DNA of 36,345 nucleotides from Silene noctiflora (GCA_009801015.1 VHZZ01008130.1:1-36345), one strand, 5' to 3'. Counted from the stretch's first letter, positions 1 to 11,200 are shown. Notes: generated by a model not told the origin, from the sequence alone. Numbers and translations are program-made.

Positions 1-380
1 GATTAAGTGCATAGTGTATAAATAAATATAAACCACTTGTCATTATCAAAACATATACAAATATATACTCAACAAATACCAAATTAAACAACAACATTAT
101 CATCACCGAATATATTTGCATCATACTTCACATATTCCATCATCCCATTCAAATCATCCACATATTTCATTCAACATACATAAACTTCAAAGACAACAAT
201 GAAAACAGGTAGCGATCCCATGACACACCCATAGTGACCAGTTCGAAGTTATAAGGGCAAGTTCGCGACTTTAGGACGTCTCCCAAGTCTTTGCATTAGC
301 TCCTAATAACTCCTACCCGGGTTCATTTTATTTTGACTCCCTATATTCATTAGGTTCATTAGTTACAGGTTCCAAAATAG

Positions 381-394
381 TCGCTCTGATACCA
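381..394 (-). other. Primer-binding site of the gypsy-like element
   Basis: The minus strand reads TGGTATCAGAGCGA, the complement of the 3' end of initiator methionine tRNA, three bases downstream of the LTR end at 398. This fixes the element's orientation as minus and the LTR as the 5' one. Confidence 0.75.
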
Positions 395-1607
395 CTTTGT
401 AAAACCCTCATATACCGAGATGCCTTACCAAGACCACCTTAGCACATAGAGATGTTACCATCGCGGTTGCCCGTGGTATAGTATATCAAAGTAGACCATA
501 AAGAAACATAATTAAATAGTTAAGGTTTAACGTGATACAAAACCAAACAATAATCCCTCAAAGTGAGGTACAACTGTCTCCAAAACTATAATACTGAAAG
601 CACTGAAATAAACACTATCTCAAGACACAGCGGAAGACTAGCTACAAAACTCAGTGGTGACTCCATCCCAAGCAACCCGCGAGCTATCCGAGGCATACCT
701 GCTAATCAACTGCTCACCATTCCCCAATGGATCACCATAGTTTTTAAAACACATAAGATGGGGTCAGTTACTGCATAACAAGATACAACAATATAACACA
801 ACATATTGCCACATACTTCCAACTCCACAATTTCTCCAAACACCTGACTACACAAGTGTAGTCCTGCCAGATTATCCATCGCAACGGATATCCTCTCCGC
901 CACTGGGACCGCAGCCTTGCCACCTAAGCCCCTCTCAAAACCGTAGAGCGCAAAACCCATTGATCCTTAATGTGCATATGCCCCTTGTGACGGGAACCAC
1001 AAGGGGCAAACAATGGCGTGAAACCATTCCCAAAAATGACTCCACTCGGCCGAGGGCGTACCTCGCGAACCACATACAATCATATCATCCATCCATAACA
1101 TTAATAAACATGCCATCAACAACAATACCATTATAAACATAAACATACTCATATTATCACATCGTCACAACAAATTATACAGTAACCGAGTAGGGAAACC
1201 CTACCTGGAATGGATGTCAAGAAGCTAGCGCATGCAACTCAAAATCTTTCCTCTACGAAGTCACCTCCTATACAATTAAACATCCAAATCACAAACAATA
1301 CCACAATTACTCCCAAAACCCTCACTCTACCCAATTAGGGTTTAACCGACATTACATAATTAACATAAAATTGGTACAATAGTCATACCCACGACACGAC
1401 GAACGCAGTGATATCAAAAGCCCCAAAATACGACGAGCGAACGCCTTAATTAGAGAGTAAAAAGGGAGAGTAGATCTTGTTTTGTTTGAACGATGTAAAA
1501 AGTTGTAAAGTAAAAGTAAAATTGATGTAAAGATGCGTTGATTAAATAAAATAACTTCTCCTCTTTTACTTCAAATCAAACCGGGTAAAACCCGTAACAG
1601 CGCAAAT

Positions 1608-1752
1608 ACTCGATCGAGTAACTAACGTACTCGATCGAGTACCGCCTACTCGATCGACTAGGCTCAACTCGGTCGAGTAAGTATGAAACAGAACTCCTCC
1701 AGATTCTGATATCAACCTACTCGACAGAGTACCCTCTACTCGATAGAGTACC
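1608..1752. repeat. Cluster of TACTCGATCGAGTA-type palindromes
   Basis: At least six 14-base units built on ACTCGATCGAGT, perfect or with one to three changes, lie within about 145 bases at irregular spacing. Each is a self-complementary 14-mer. They lie in the first part of the LTR (the U3 side on the minus strand), so a promoter or enhancer role for the element is plausible but inferred. Confidence 0.75.
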
Positions 1753-1779
1753 CAAAGACCAAATACCCGAGGTATTACA

Positions 1780-2101
1780 GTTTGTGGATATGTGTTAAAT
1801 GTCACCTATTTCCGGGGTGACCTGTGTCGATCCATATGATATTTCCGATCATATGGAGAGCAGGTTGATTATAGGTTTATGATGCATTCGGGATTTGGGG
1901 CCACGCTTCAAGATTGGAGTCGAGTAGTGGACATGAGATAGAGGTCGTAGTAGATGAGTTGTATTTGTTATTCATGTTGTTTGTAATCATTAAACTTATA
2001 TTATTAATAAAGTGTTTTTTTATTGGAGTTTTGAAACATTACCTCGGACAACCGAGATGGTAATGCTTCGATTATCTTGGCCGGATAATCGGGGTGTTAC
2101 A
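1780..2101 (+). mobile_element. LTR remnant related to the neighbouring gypsy-like LTR
   Basis: The segment ends in GGGGTGTTACA and carries AATAAA at 2006-2011, as the 3' part of a plus-strand LTR would. Its last 75 bases share a motif with the 3' end of the neighbouring minus-strand LTR: GGACAACCGAGATGGTAA here against GGGCAACCGCGATGGTAA near 459-476 (minus strand). This suggests a related family into which the first element inserted. No primer-binding site follows 2101, so it would be a 3' or solo LTR. Only this part is visible. Confidence 0.4.
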
Positions 2102-3480
2102 TTAGGTCCCTAACTCATTCTTGAAAAGTCAGAAGGTGATAAGGTTTAGAGTGAGTTGCAAGATCCACACCCTACTCTAGATACTCTAGATACACTCGTG
2201 GATTTAGGTATGCTTCCACGACTAACATTTTACCGAATAATTTAATGTAAGATTTATGGTTAAAGGTCGGATTAAATTCTTAACACATCGAGGTGCTAGA
2301 TGGTTGAGTTATCTAACAATTGGCACTCACCCAAACATGAAAGATTTGAATCCCCACATGAACAATATATCACATAAATATCAATTAATTTAGATAGTAA
2401 AATTGCAAGCTAGTGGCTAAACCATTGGAAATGACCATGTAAGACTGCTTAGGTTGAGTAACTAGTTTCATTAAGCTAGTAGGTTAAATTGACCCAGAAT
2501 GAAACAACAACCAATAGAAAATTAGTTACATTATTAATTAAGTATAGGGTTCAATCAAACTAGTATAAAATTTAACTAAACTATTGAAATAGTTTGCTAG
2601 CTCAAAACTGGTTGTATCTTAAAAAAATGAAGTGACTTTAATAAGCTAGTAGTAACTATAACTTACCATTGGATTTGTTCTAATAAGCAATGACTTGAGA
2701 AATGTGATGGTAGAATTGTTATGTACTCGCTCCGGCTTCCGGAATTGCGGTCCCATAACATGCAACTTCTACGTTATGCAAATACTCTTCGCATTGCAAT
2801 GAGCAAAGGCAGGTTGGCATATACGTACCATACACAAAAAGATAATAATGAGAAACCAGTTGATTTAATTTAATCATTTTCAAGTGATAAAATGCAAGCT
2901 TCAGACATGATCCGATCAGCCCGCAGTAATCGTCTTGGTTGAGTAACGTGTAGCGAGAATCCGCTATCTTCTCTCCAAACAATCCCTCCTTAAATAATCC
3001 CTCGAGCAAAAAAGAAGAGTTAGCTCAAGTGTTGAAAGCTTTATCATCCCAACTGTAAAGCTGGGGTTCGATTCTCACACGCGACATACAATGCTCATTA
3101 GAATAAACACAAAATATAGTGGACTTGCAATTAAGTGCACTCATTAAATAAGTAAACTAATTATTAATAGTACAACTTATTTCATTAAATTATTATTTTT
3201 TCATTAAAATTATTCTTTTCGTCAAATTAAGTTATAAATTATAACATTTTAATTGTTTGATTCTTGCTAAAGTGCGCTCATTTAAACCAAACAAAAAATA
3301 TTATGATAATATTCAAATAATAGGAGTCAAGTAGTCAACTAATGAGTTTACTTATAATGAACATAAAGTGTGAATAACTGAATAACATATGGTTAACTAA
3401 TCAAGTCAATTCTTCAAGTTTCAATAGTACTGAAAGTAAAAGTCGGTCCATCAAAATGAATCATTAATCCATCCATTAAA
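2102..3480. other. Gene-free stretch
   Basis: AT-rich DNA without a supportable coding region on either strand. The only recognisable item is the tRNA-like SINE head listed separately. A possible open frame on the minus strand around 2719-3009 has no recognisable domain or intron context and was not accepted. Confidence 0.6.
3014..3079 (+). repeat. tRNA-derived SINE-like head
   Basis: The sequence contains an A-box-like TTAGCTCAAGTG at about 3020 and a B-box-like GGTTCGATTC at 3065-3074, spaced as in a tRNA gene. These are the internal RNA polymerase III promoter elements found in tRNAs and tRNA-derived SINEs. The anticodon arm does not pair cleanly and there is no intact acceptor stem, so a SINE head is more likely than a working tRNA gene. 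The 3' limit and target duplication are not clear. Confidence 0.45.
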
Positions 3481-3514
3481 ACAAAACGTCCGTCTTAATT
3501 AATCGTTAATCCTT

Positions 3515-3525
3515 TTTATATATAA
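3515..3525 (+). promoter_or_regulatory. Candidate TATA box of the HIPP gene
   Basis: TTTATATATAA lies about 106 bases upstream of the HIPP start codon, the usual distance for a plant TATA box plus a short 5' leader. A second AT-rich motif (CATATATAGTA) lies at about 3545. No transcript start can be seen directly. Confidence 0.4.
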
Positions 3526-3630
3526 TAAGCTAGGTATATGAACCATATATAGTACGTAGTTCGAAATCTACATTTTGTTTGTCATCATTTTTGCATCGCA
3601 TTCTTTCTCGGTCGATTACGTGAAGCTAGC

Positions 3631-4337
3631 ATGACGACGGTAAATTTTCCGCACTTTGATATTCCATATTATGTAGGGGTTGCATAATTGTAACCATGAC
3701 GGGTTATTGATGGTATTTGTGAATTGAATTGTGATCTTTTCATTCCTCAGGTGACGGAGATGAGAGTGCACATGTGTTGTGCTGGTTGTGAAAGCAAGAT
3801 CAGAAAGACGCTTGAGAAAATCAAAGGTATGAACTTGCATCATTCATATAAAAGTCTCATTGCAATTGATTAGGAAATATACGCGAAAGTCTAATGATAA
3901 TTGTATGACGAGGACGCGTCATATAAGAATTAACAGTGTTAATGTTAATATCATCAGGAGTGGATGAAGTCGACATAGACATGGGTCTGCAAAAGGTGAC
4001 AGTGAATGGGTACGCCGATCAGAAAAAGATCTTAAAAGCAGCGAGGCAGAGCGGGAGGAGGGCAGAGCTATGGCAGTTTCCATACCAACCCGAGCTTCGG
4101 AGTTTTACACATCAATACCCGTCCAATTGCCAGGGAAATGGAGCGGTTGCAACATCATATTCGCAACCTCAGGCGTCATCATCGTACAACTATTTCAAAC
4201 ATGGGTATGATGGGCATGAATATCATGGTTATCATCATAATTACAATAAGGCCTCACATTCCTCATCTTCACTTACTGCTGGAAGGACTGGTGATGTCTT
4301 TAGTGATGAGAATCCTCATGCTTGTTCCATTATGTAA
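3631..4337 (+). CDS. Heavy-metal-associated isoprenylated plant protein (HIPP)
   Basis: Three exons with GT/AG introns: 3631-3639, 3751-3826 and 3958-4337, encoding 154 residues. The first coding exon is only nine bases (Met-Thr-Thr). An HMA domain occupies about residues 4-72, with the metal-binding Cys-X2-Cys at 13 and 16 inside HMCCAGCE. It is followed by the characteristic QKVTVNGYADQKKIL and GRRAELWQFPY segments. The C-terminus is CSIM, a CaaX box for prenylation at Cys151, preceded by SDENPHA. The sequence closely recalls the Arabidopsis HIPP At1g06330 as I remember it, including the SSYNYFKHGYD region. HIPPs are plant-specific, bind transition metals such as Cu, Zn or Cd, and are held at membranes or in nuclei by the lipid. 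Odd point: the position before the first motif cysteine is Cys12, where relatives usually have Asp. Confidence 0.92.
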
Positions 4338-4649
4338 ATTTGAATGATTAATGCCAAGCTTTTGCTTAAATGGGGTTAAAACTTAAAACCCAAACTATTT
4401 ACTAAAGGAAAATGGTGTTACTTTGAAACTATGTATCAAAAATAAGTCGACGTCATTATTTTGATATTTTTCTTTTATTTTTTCAACTGAGACATGTTTA
4501 TCGCTGTTTGGGACTAAGCTCGAGTTCCCTTGCTCTCAACTACGGCAACATGCCAACACCTACGCACCCACAACCAACAACAACTAGCTACCAGAGCCCC
4601 ACCACCAACATAACAATGATACCATGCGTAAGCCATGCACAACAAGCAC
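4338..4649. other. 3' flank of the HIPP gene
   Basis: This stretch should hold the 3' untranslated region of the HIPP transcript, followed by AT-rich then CA-rich DNA up to the hAT element. No coding region or structured repeat is visible. Confidence 0.5.
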
Positions 4650-4657
4650 ACCGTACG

Positions 4658-5686
4658 CAGTGGCGAATTTAGGATTTATGGAATGGGGGTGTGTACATTA
4701 CATCCTTCGTATTCACGACTTCCGAGATGGTCTGAAAGCTTAGCATCGTTAATGCCCTATAAGTAGCCCCTAATCCAACTCTATTACACCATGAAAACAC
4801 ACTCAAATACAACCCCATCCACGCACTAGCAACCAACAACAACGCAGAGGGAGCTGGACTCCCCAATGACCCAAAACGTCCTCAAAACGACTCAAAAACA
4901 GGGGCTTAAAACCGAAGCAACTAAAACAAGTATTCCTTTATATAGTATTGTACTACCATGTGCCAAAAGTTCGAGACCAAAGAAACCAGAGGCGAGTCCG
5001 GGATTTCCTTTTTGGTGTAGCAAAATAATACACTCGTGGTCGGTGGCAAAGTTAACAAATATTTAATACATAAAACGTAAATTGCAATTTTAACCTACAT
5101 TAGTTTTCGTATTCAAAAATTCGTTCACAATTTCATCCACCATTACTTTCAAAAATACATCAAGTTTCACATAAATAACTAAACAAGGCTATGAGAATGT
5201 CATTCAACCATTCATAGAAGTAGTATCATAGTGTCAATTAAAAATCAAAGAAATGCATTTTATTTAACATGGATATACCTATTAAAAAAGCAACACTAGT
5301 ACCTTCTCGAGAAGGAGACAATCTGTTGGTAGTAGAGATCGGAGTACCTGATATTATGATAAAAGTTTTAGCAATTGAGAAGAAAAAGTTAGTTAGGCAA
5401 ATAATTAAGAAGATAAATTTTCTTAATTAAGAATTAATATATATTTTTGTTGGTAAATGGAATTTAAACGCATGGATTTAGGGGAGAGTGAATGGGAGTC
5501 ATTGGAAGAAAAAAAAGTGCCCTAGGAGTCAAACCCGGGTTATTTCTAAGGTAAAAAAATTACTGGTACCACTAAACTACCAAAGTTTTTTGAAATATAA
5601 GCATACAAATAAACATATTATATCTTTTGGTTTTGAAGATTAATGGGGTGAGGGGTCACCCCATCAACCCTATAAATCCGCCGTTG
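4658..5686. mobile_element. Non-autonomous hAT-like DNA transposon
   Basis: The 8-bp sequence ACCGTACG occurs immediately outside both ends (4650-4657 and 5687-5694) and is read as a target-site duplication. The termini are imperfect inverted repeats of about 30 bases: CAGTGGCGAATTTAGGATTT at the left and CAACGGCGGATTTATAGGG reading inward from the right. An 8-bp duplication with CA-starting ends fits the hAT superfamily. The 1,029-bp interior has no transposase-like frame, so the element would depend on a transposase made elsewhere. A tRNA-like segment lies near its right end on the minus strand. Confidence 0.75.
5519..5583 (-). repeat. tRNA-like (SINE-like) segment inside the hAT element
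   Basis: On the minus strand, TAGTTTAGTGGTA (A-box-like, at 5579-5567) is followed after about 30 bases by GGGTTTGACTCC (B-box-like, at 5536-5525). This spacing is that of an RNA polymerase III internal promoter. It may be a SINE fragment captured by the transposon or chance similarity. No tail or target duplication was seen. Confidence 0.3.
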
Positions 5687-5694
5687 ACCGTACG

Positions 5695-6960
5695 ATCATG
5701 ATACACCCACAAAAAACAGAGTAAGCATATACGGCCCCGCCGCGACGGTAATGAAACACCCAAAAATCCGTACCATTGTGTCATGCGTCGTCAAATTAAG
5801 TATTGTTAAGTGTATGGTAATCTATCTCGTTTCGTAAGGCACACACGATGGTTGTGAAAACTTGCCGTAACGGAGGAAAACAGAGCATATGCAATGCTCC
5901 CTGGCCGTAAATTAACATGTTAATTTTATGGTATATAGCCATATTTTGAGTGATTAATGAAGAAGGAATGTTTTTGTTTAGAAAAATATGTTGTATTGAA
6001 GTTTTTTGTGTGCATTGTATCTAAGTATATACAAAACGAGAGATTGTAAAATTAATTAGTATTGAATAGGCCTTGAGTGGACAGTGTGTTTTGCATAGAA
6101 TTACATCTAGACTCTAGAGTATTGCGTCATTTTGTATAAGGTAATCTCGGATTAACAAGATAAAAACACTCAATTTTAGCACATGAATTGACGGATAAAG
6201 TTGCAGAGGAAGAGCAGTAGTAAGAGATGAGGCCGTCAAGACTCTCAAGAGTAGTCTCGCTATCCTGGACAGCGACAAACTTCTCACTAAAAAAAAAAAT
6301 ACTACAATGATAACGTGGACCCATTTTTGGTAAATAATTTCAAAGTAACACTGTTTTTGTAAATAGTTTGGTTTAAACCCCATTTAAGCAAAAACTTCTG
6401 ATTAATACTCCGTAATTATTCACTATTGAGTAATGTCTTCTGATAAAAGAAAATGTAGAAATGCTTACATTTGTGCGTATTTCTTTTACCAACTACTGTA
6501 TGATATAGTGAGATTAATTTGAATAGTGATAAATGTATGTTTGATACTTTGCGTTAATTTATCTGGTAGGTTTTATTTGAAAACGCGGAATTCAATTCAT
6601 TTTCAAAATGTTTTAATTCATCCGACGTGGAATTTGATTCCCGATTTCAAGTTCTCAATGGCGTTTGGGAAAACCCATGAAATTGGAATTCGAACTAGGC
6701 GGGACGGATATGGGTTGAGATCGCCAAATTTTCTTTTATAAAATATTTTATAAGAAAAATAATAATATTGTGATGGAAAAAAATTTCAATTGGATACAAA
6801 TTCATAAATAAAAATATTGCAATAAAATTTGCATCCCGAAAGAAGCTTAATCAAATAGTAATGAAATTGAGATAACTACTACTCATAATGTAGAAATTTG
6901 TGAGCTTCCAAATTTAACTAGGTAAGAATTGATAATGAATAATAATAATGATTTCACTAG
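5695..6960. other. Gene-free stretch
   Basis: AT-rich DNA with short open frames only, none with recognisable domains or plausible splice structure. I see no transposon ends in it. Confidence 0.55.
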
Positions 6961-6964
6961 ACAC

Positions 6965-7166
6965 TAGTTGTTCATGCGTCGTATCACCATTGAATCCGAC
7001 CCATCCCGCCCGCTTAATAAGCGGGTATTGACGAGGCTTTTTGAGAAAAATACAAAGGCGCGGCCCACTAATCCGTCTCAAACCCGCAAACCTGCTTGTC
7101 CGTCGGCCAAAAATTAAACGTGAGTCCAACCCATGTCCGGCCCAAGCCCGCATTTGAACACCTCAT
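6965..7166. mobile_element. GC-rich hAT-like repeat, possible
   Basis: A locally GC-rich block rich in GGCCC and CCCGC ends in ...TTTGAACACCTCA. Its complement, TGAGGTGTTCAAATGCGGG, resembles the left side (TAGTTGTTCATGCG) as a degenerate inverted repeat. A possible 8-bp duplication is TGATTTCA / TGATTTGA with one mismatch. It resembles the better-bounded element at 34550-34874 in composition. Ends are uncertain. Confidence 0.3.
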
Positions 7167-7262
7167 TGATTTGAGTCAAATTCCAATTCCAAATCTCACG
7201 GATTTTCAAACGCTTGAAGTGTCTCAATTCCGAAATTCAATTTCAATATACCATTAACCAGT

Positions 7263-7400
7263 AGGTCTCGTGAGAGACCGTCTCTCACTAATTTAGTGAG
7301 AGACATAATAGGAAAATAGAAAAAGTAGTGGATCTCTCACCCCATCATATGAGAGGTCTCTCAATAACGCTATTGAGAGACCGTCTCTCAGAAGTTTTTG
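7263..7400. repeat. Foldback repeat with two hairpins and 'gagaccgtctctc' motifs
   Basis: Two perfect stem-loops are present: an 11-bp stem with a 3-base loop at 7280-7304 and a 10-bp stem with a 4-base loop at 7357-7380. The motif GAGACCGTCTCTCA occurs at both ends of the block. A looser relative occurs at 28201-28447, and shorter matches lie near 8146 and 22115. This looks like a dispersed non-coding MITE-type family. No target duplication was found. Confidence 0.55.
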
Positions 7401-7539
7401 TGTTAACTCAAATAGTCTCATATAAGAATTTGTATGTTTTTTCCGTACTTTTTATCATCTAGAAAACTTCAAATTATTATGATGATCTTACACTCAAGAA
7501 ACACGTGGCTAGTTGTACGAAAATGACGGTAACATATAA

Positions 7540-7855
7540 TATCGATCGGTGATTTATTTACCGATCGAATATATTGACTTGTCGTATGGAAAAATCGGTT
7601 GATAAAATTGATCGATAAAAACTTATTCATCGACTAATTTTACTCTGTTGGAAAAGTAGCGACTGACTAAAGCATTGGTATTGTGATACCCTCGTCCGTG
7701 GCATAGGAATAGGGTCGCCAAGATAGAATAAAGCCTTGGTTGATAATATACACTCGGTTGGTAATTACCTATCGATTTCGGTCACTAATTGTACACATGG
7801 TCGGTAATTATCGACCGAACTCAGTCGTTTTGTGATTTTGTTTACTAACCGGTAG
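7540..7855. repeat. Cluster of short CGGT/ACCGA direct and inverted motifs
   Basis: Variants of ATCGGT, ACCGATCGA, CGGTTGGTAATTA and CGGTAATTATCGACCGA recur in both orientations at irregular spacing. Such clusters of short motifs are typical of the subterminal regions of CACTA (En/Spm) transposons. No CACTA terminus or transposase was found, so the family is a guess. Confidence 0.3.
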
Positions 7856-8198
7856 TTTGAAAAAAAAAAAAAAGTGATGTATCACCGTTTTATAAGTAAA
7901 TCTTGAAAAAAAAGTTGTATTTATATAGAACTACATCCATATAAGGGGTTGTTTTACCGATGATCTTTTATTGTAACGTAGATAATATTAATATGACTTA
8001 AAATTAGTTATTTTGTGTTATTTCCAATCGAATCAATTACAATTCGAGTAAAACTCGGATCACATTGGGGATTCCCTCATATTTATGTTAATTTCGAATT
8101 TTAAATGAGCTATTTCAGGTCTTCTAAAAACCTATAAAAGTGGTCTCCTAATAATGAGAAACCGTCTCTTTAGTTTTGTTTTAGTGTTCGAATCAGAT
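7856..8198. other. Gene-free flank of the LINE
   Basis: AT-rich sequence with an A13 run at 7861 and a 'gtctcc...gaaaccgtctc' repeat fragment near 8141-8170. No gene or bounded element is seen. Confidence 0.5.
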
Positions 8199-8211
8199 GA
8201 TCCATATTGGG
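8199..8211 (+). repeat. LINE target-site duplication, left copy
   Basis: GATCCATATTGGG, identical to 15590-15602. It lies directly beside the LINE's poly(A) end. Confidence 0.85.
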
Positions 8212-8243
8212 GTTTTTTTTTTGACGGCTGTAAAAGAAAAACG

Positions 8244-11200
8244 TTACATCTTCCTAGCCTCCTGGGCGAGGCCATGAGCTACTCTATTATACGACCTCTT
8301 AATAAAACTAAACGACAAGCAATGAAAAAGACTAGCTACCAAACGAATATCCTCCAGCACTCCTTTGATGAGGTGATGTTCCATCTCGACCCCTAGGATC
8401 TGGTTAATCACCTGTAAACAGTTCAATGATATTTCCAAATGTAATATCCCATGTTTATTCGTCCAATCCATAGCCATCCTAATACCAATTGCTTCTGCTT
8501 GTATTGGAGCTTTGGCCCTGACTTGAATTTCATATGAAGCCGTGGTATTTCCTTCACCATCCGCCACCACCCAACCAACTGCCGCATCATTTATACTCTT
8601 CCAGGCCGCATCCACCTGAATATAGAGCATGTCACATAGATTCTGGCCACCTATCAAGGTGATAGATCGGCCATGCCTCAACTCTTTCCCAACCTCATCT
8701 TCCTCACTTGTTTCCTGTTGTGTGAGTAGATCTTTTTGTCCTTTCCATTCCATAGCAGCCATAACCAATTTTGTTTTTTTGGTTCCACATGTTAAAGAAC
8801 ATATGAGGATGAAAAACCACACCTTTAAACAAAATCATATTCCTAATCACCGAGATACACCATATAGTAGCTAAAAATTTGACAATCCTAGTATCAGCTT
8901 CACCCAACTTACCCAGGTAGTATATCCAGTTAATGATCCAAACACTTAACGGAAACTCCATATTTATCACAGGTTTTAAACCCATCTCCGAAGAGTACCA
9001 AATCCTTTGAACTAATTGGCAATCCCTGAAGAGATGTTCCAGGGTTTCACTCCCCGGGATATCATTGCCACAAAGCCTGCAGGATGTTTCCACTTGAATC
9101 TTTTGTTTCAAAAAATTACCCCCCACCGGGAGAGTATTGGTGATGATCCTCCAAATTAAAATCTTCCACGTTTGCGGCCTGGGAGGTGCCATAATTTCCT
9201 CTTACAAAACCGTTTCATTCTGTCATCCACCCATGAGAAATCTTTCCTTGTACCCTTCCGCGCCATAAATTGCTCGAAGGTAATCCCATATCCACTCTTA
9301 ACCGTATAAACCCCAGACGTGTGAAGTGTCCAATAGACAGCATCACTCATCCTTGAGCGACACCAAGGCATAGCAACGATTCTCTCCACATCCTCCATTG
9401 AGAAAGTTGAGAATACCTTCTCATTATCCCAAGAACCAGGTCTCAGCAGAAGATATTTAATACACATGTCTCTCATCCCAACATTATCCAAAGACATGGC
9501 AGCCGCATTTGGTTCCGGTATCTGGCTGTTAACCCAAGGATGTTCCCAGACATTTAGAGAGGATTCCCATCCTAGTTTCCAAGCAAGAAGGGGCTCAATA
9601 AGATCAAAACCATACAGAATACTCCGTGCACCCCCATGAAAGGTTACATCGCTTAACATGATTTGAACCTCCAAACACCCTCTGTACCCAAAGAGTTTTG
9701 ACCGGAACACGCGGTAAAAGAAAGAATCCTGCCCTGACACTAATCTTCATGCATGTTTAGCAAGAAGAACCTTATTAAGGCATTCTATATTACGGATACC
9801 AAGACCTCCAGCACTCTTAGGAAGACTAAGGAAATTTTTACTACACCAGTGCACAAGTTTCCCAGATCTACATCCAGCCCACCAAAAATGCGACAACAAC
9901 GAGTTTAACTTGTTGGCCACACTTACCGGTAATCGAAAAACTGATAGGAAATAATTGGAAATGTTGGATAGGACATAGGAGATTAAGGTAAGACGTCCAA
10001 CAGGTGATAGAAAAATACCATTCCACGACCCAATACGTCGTGTAACATTATCAATCATCCCCCTAAATAAACTTTTCTTCGAGTCTTGTAAGTCAGCAGG
10101 TAAACCGAGATACTTCCCAAACCCCTTATTACTCTTAATATTAAGAGTTGGAAGACACTGCTTTGCTTTGGTAAACGTTGTACTTGGGCTAAAGATAATA
10201 CCTGACTTGGCTTCATTTATTTTCTGACCTGATAACTGACAAAACATATCAAGCACTTCCTTAAGTCGTTCAACCGATAACCCCTTATCATGTAGGAAAA
10301 AAACCACATCATCCGCAAAGAATAAATGTGTCATTGGTTGAACTCCTTTACAAAGTGTAATACCCTTAAAATTCCCCATTGATTGTGCAAAAGAGATCCT
10401 ACTTGACAGGAGCTCCATACAGAGGATAAAAAGAAAAGGGGATAAAGGGTCGCCTTGACGAAGACCTCGTTCAGGTTTAAATTGTTACATTGGAGCCCCG
10501 TTGACTAGGACCTCATAGGAGACCGTTGACACACAGTTTATGATAAGGGTTACCAACTTACCCGGAAATCCTTGCCGTATCAGCACCTCCTTCAGAAACG
10601 CCCACCTAACTCTATCATAAGCTTTGCTCATATCAGCCTTGAAAGCAAAGCGCCCATGTTTACCGGCTTTGTGTGAGTTGATGTTGTGGATAGCTTCTTG
10701 AGCCAGCAAGATATTGTCACTAATCAATCTACCCGGGAAGAAAGCATTTTGGAAATCACTTACCAGATAGCCCATAACCTTTGCCAACCGATTAGCAATA
10801 CACTTCGTCACAACCCGCATAAAAACATTACATAAACTAATAGGCCTATAGTCAGTAACCATTTCTGGGTTTTCACACTTGGGTATAAGAGAGATGAAAG
10901 TCCGATTCATCTCTTTCAAAACAACGCCGGAGTTTAGGATTGATAGAACCGCTGTAGTAACATCCTTTTTCACAGTATGCCAACATTTTTGAAGAAAGAT
11001 AACAGGTACCCCATCAGGTCTCGGGGCCTTTAAGGGGCCCATCTGAAACACCGCCCTACGTACCTCTTTGGCAGTGAAGGGTTTGCATAACGTATCAACG
11101 TCATCCTCTTTAAGCCTGTTAAAATCCCTCTGAAATAAGTCCTCAAGCTTCTCCGTTGGATATTCCCCATTCAGTGACGGCTCCTCTTTATACAGGTCCT

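Larger units (their letters stand above)
1..1779 (-). mobile_element. Gypsy-like LTR retrotransposon, partial (leader and 5' LTR)
   Basis: Read on the minus strand, an LTR runs from 1779 (TGTAATACC...) to 398 (...GGTTTTACA), about 1.38 kb with TG/CA ends. Three bases later comes a primer-binding site complementary to initiator methionine tRNA. Bases 1-397 would then be the untranslated leader, and the rest of the element lies beyond the window. No coding domain of the element is visible here, so the superfamily is inferred from LTR size and the TGTAATACC start, which I associate with chromovirus (Tekay-like) elements. The LTR start holds a cluster of CGATCGA-cored palindromes. Age cannot be estimated because the second LTR is not in view. 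Confidence 0.6.

Noticed and set aside
1566-1805. Minus-strand open frame of 79 codons with repeated Ser/Arg
   Set aside because: It reads through the palindrome cluster of the LTR and is explained by that repeat.
2719-3009. Minus-strand open frame of 96 codons
   Set aside because: No recognisable domain, signal or splice context; retained only as a remark in the gene-free stretch.
3014-3079. A functional tRNA gene
   Set aside because: The B box is good but the acceptor and anticodon stems do not pair; a SINE head is the better explanation.
6526-6741. Plus-strand open frame of 71 codons
   Set aside because: No homology I recognise, no supporting splice structure, and biased AT-rich composition.
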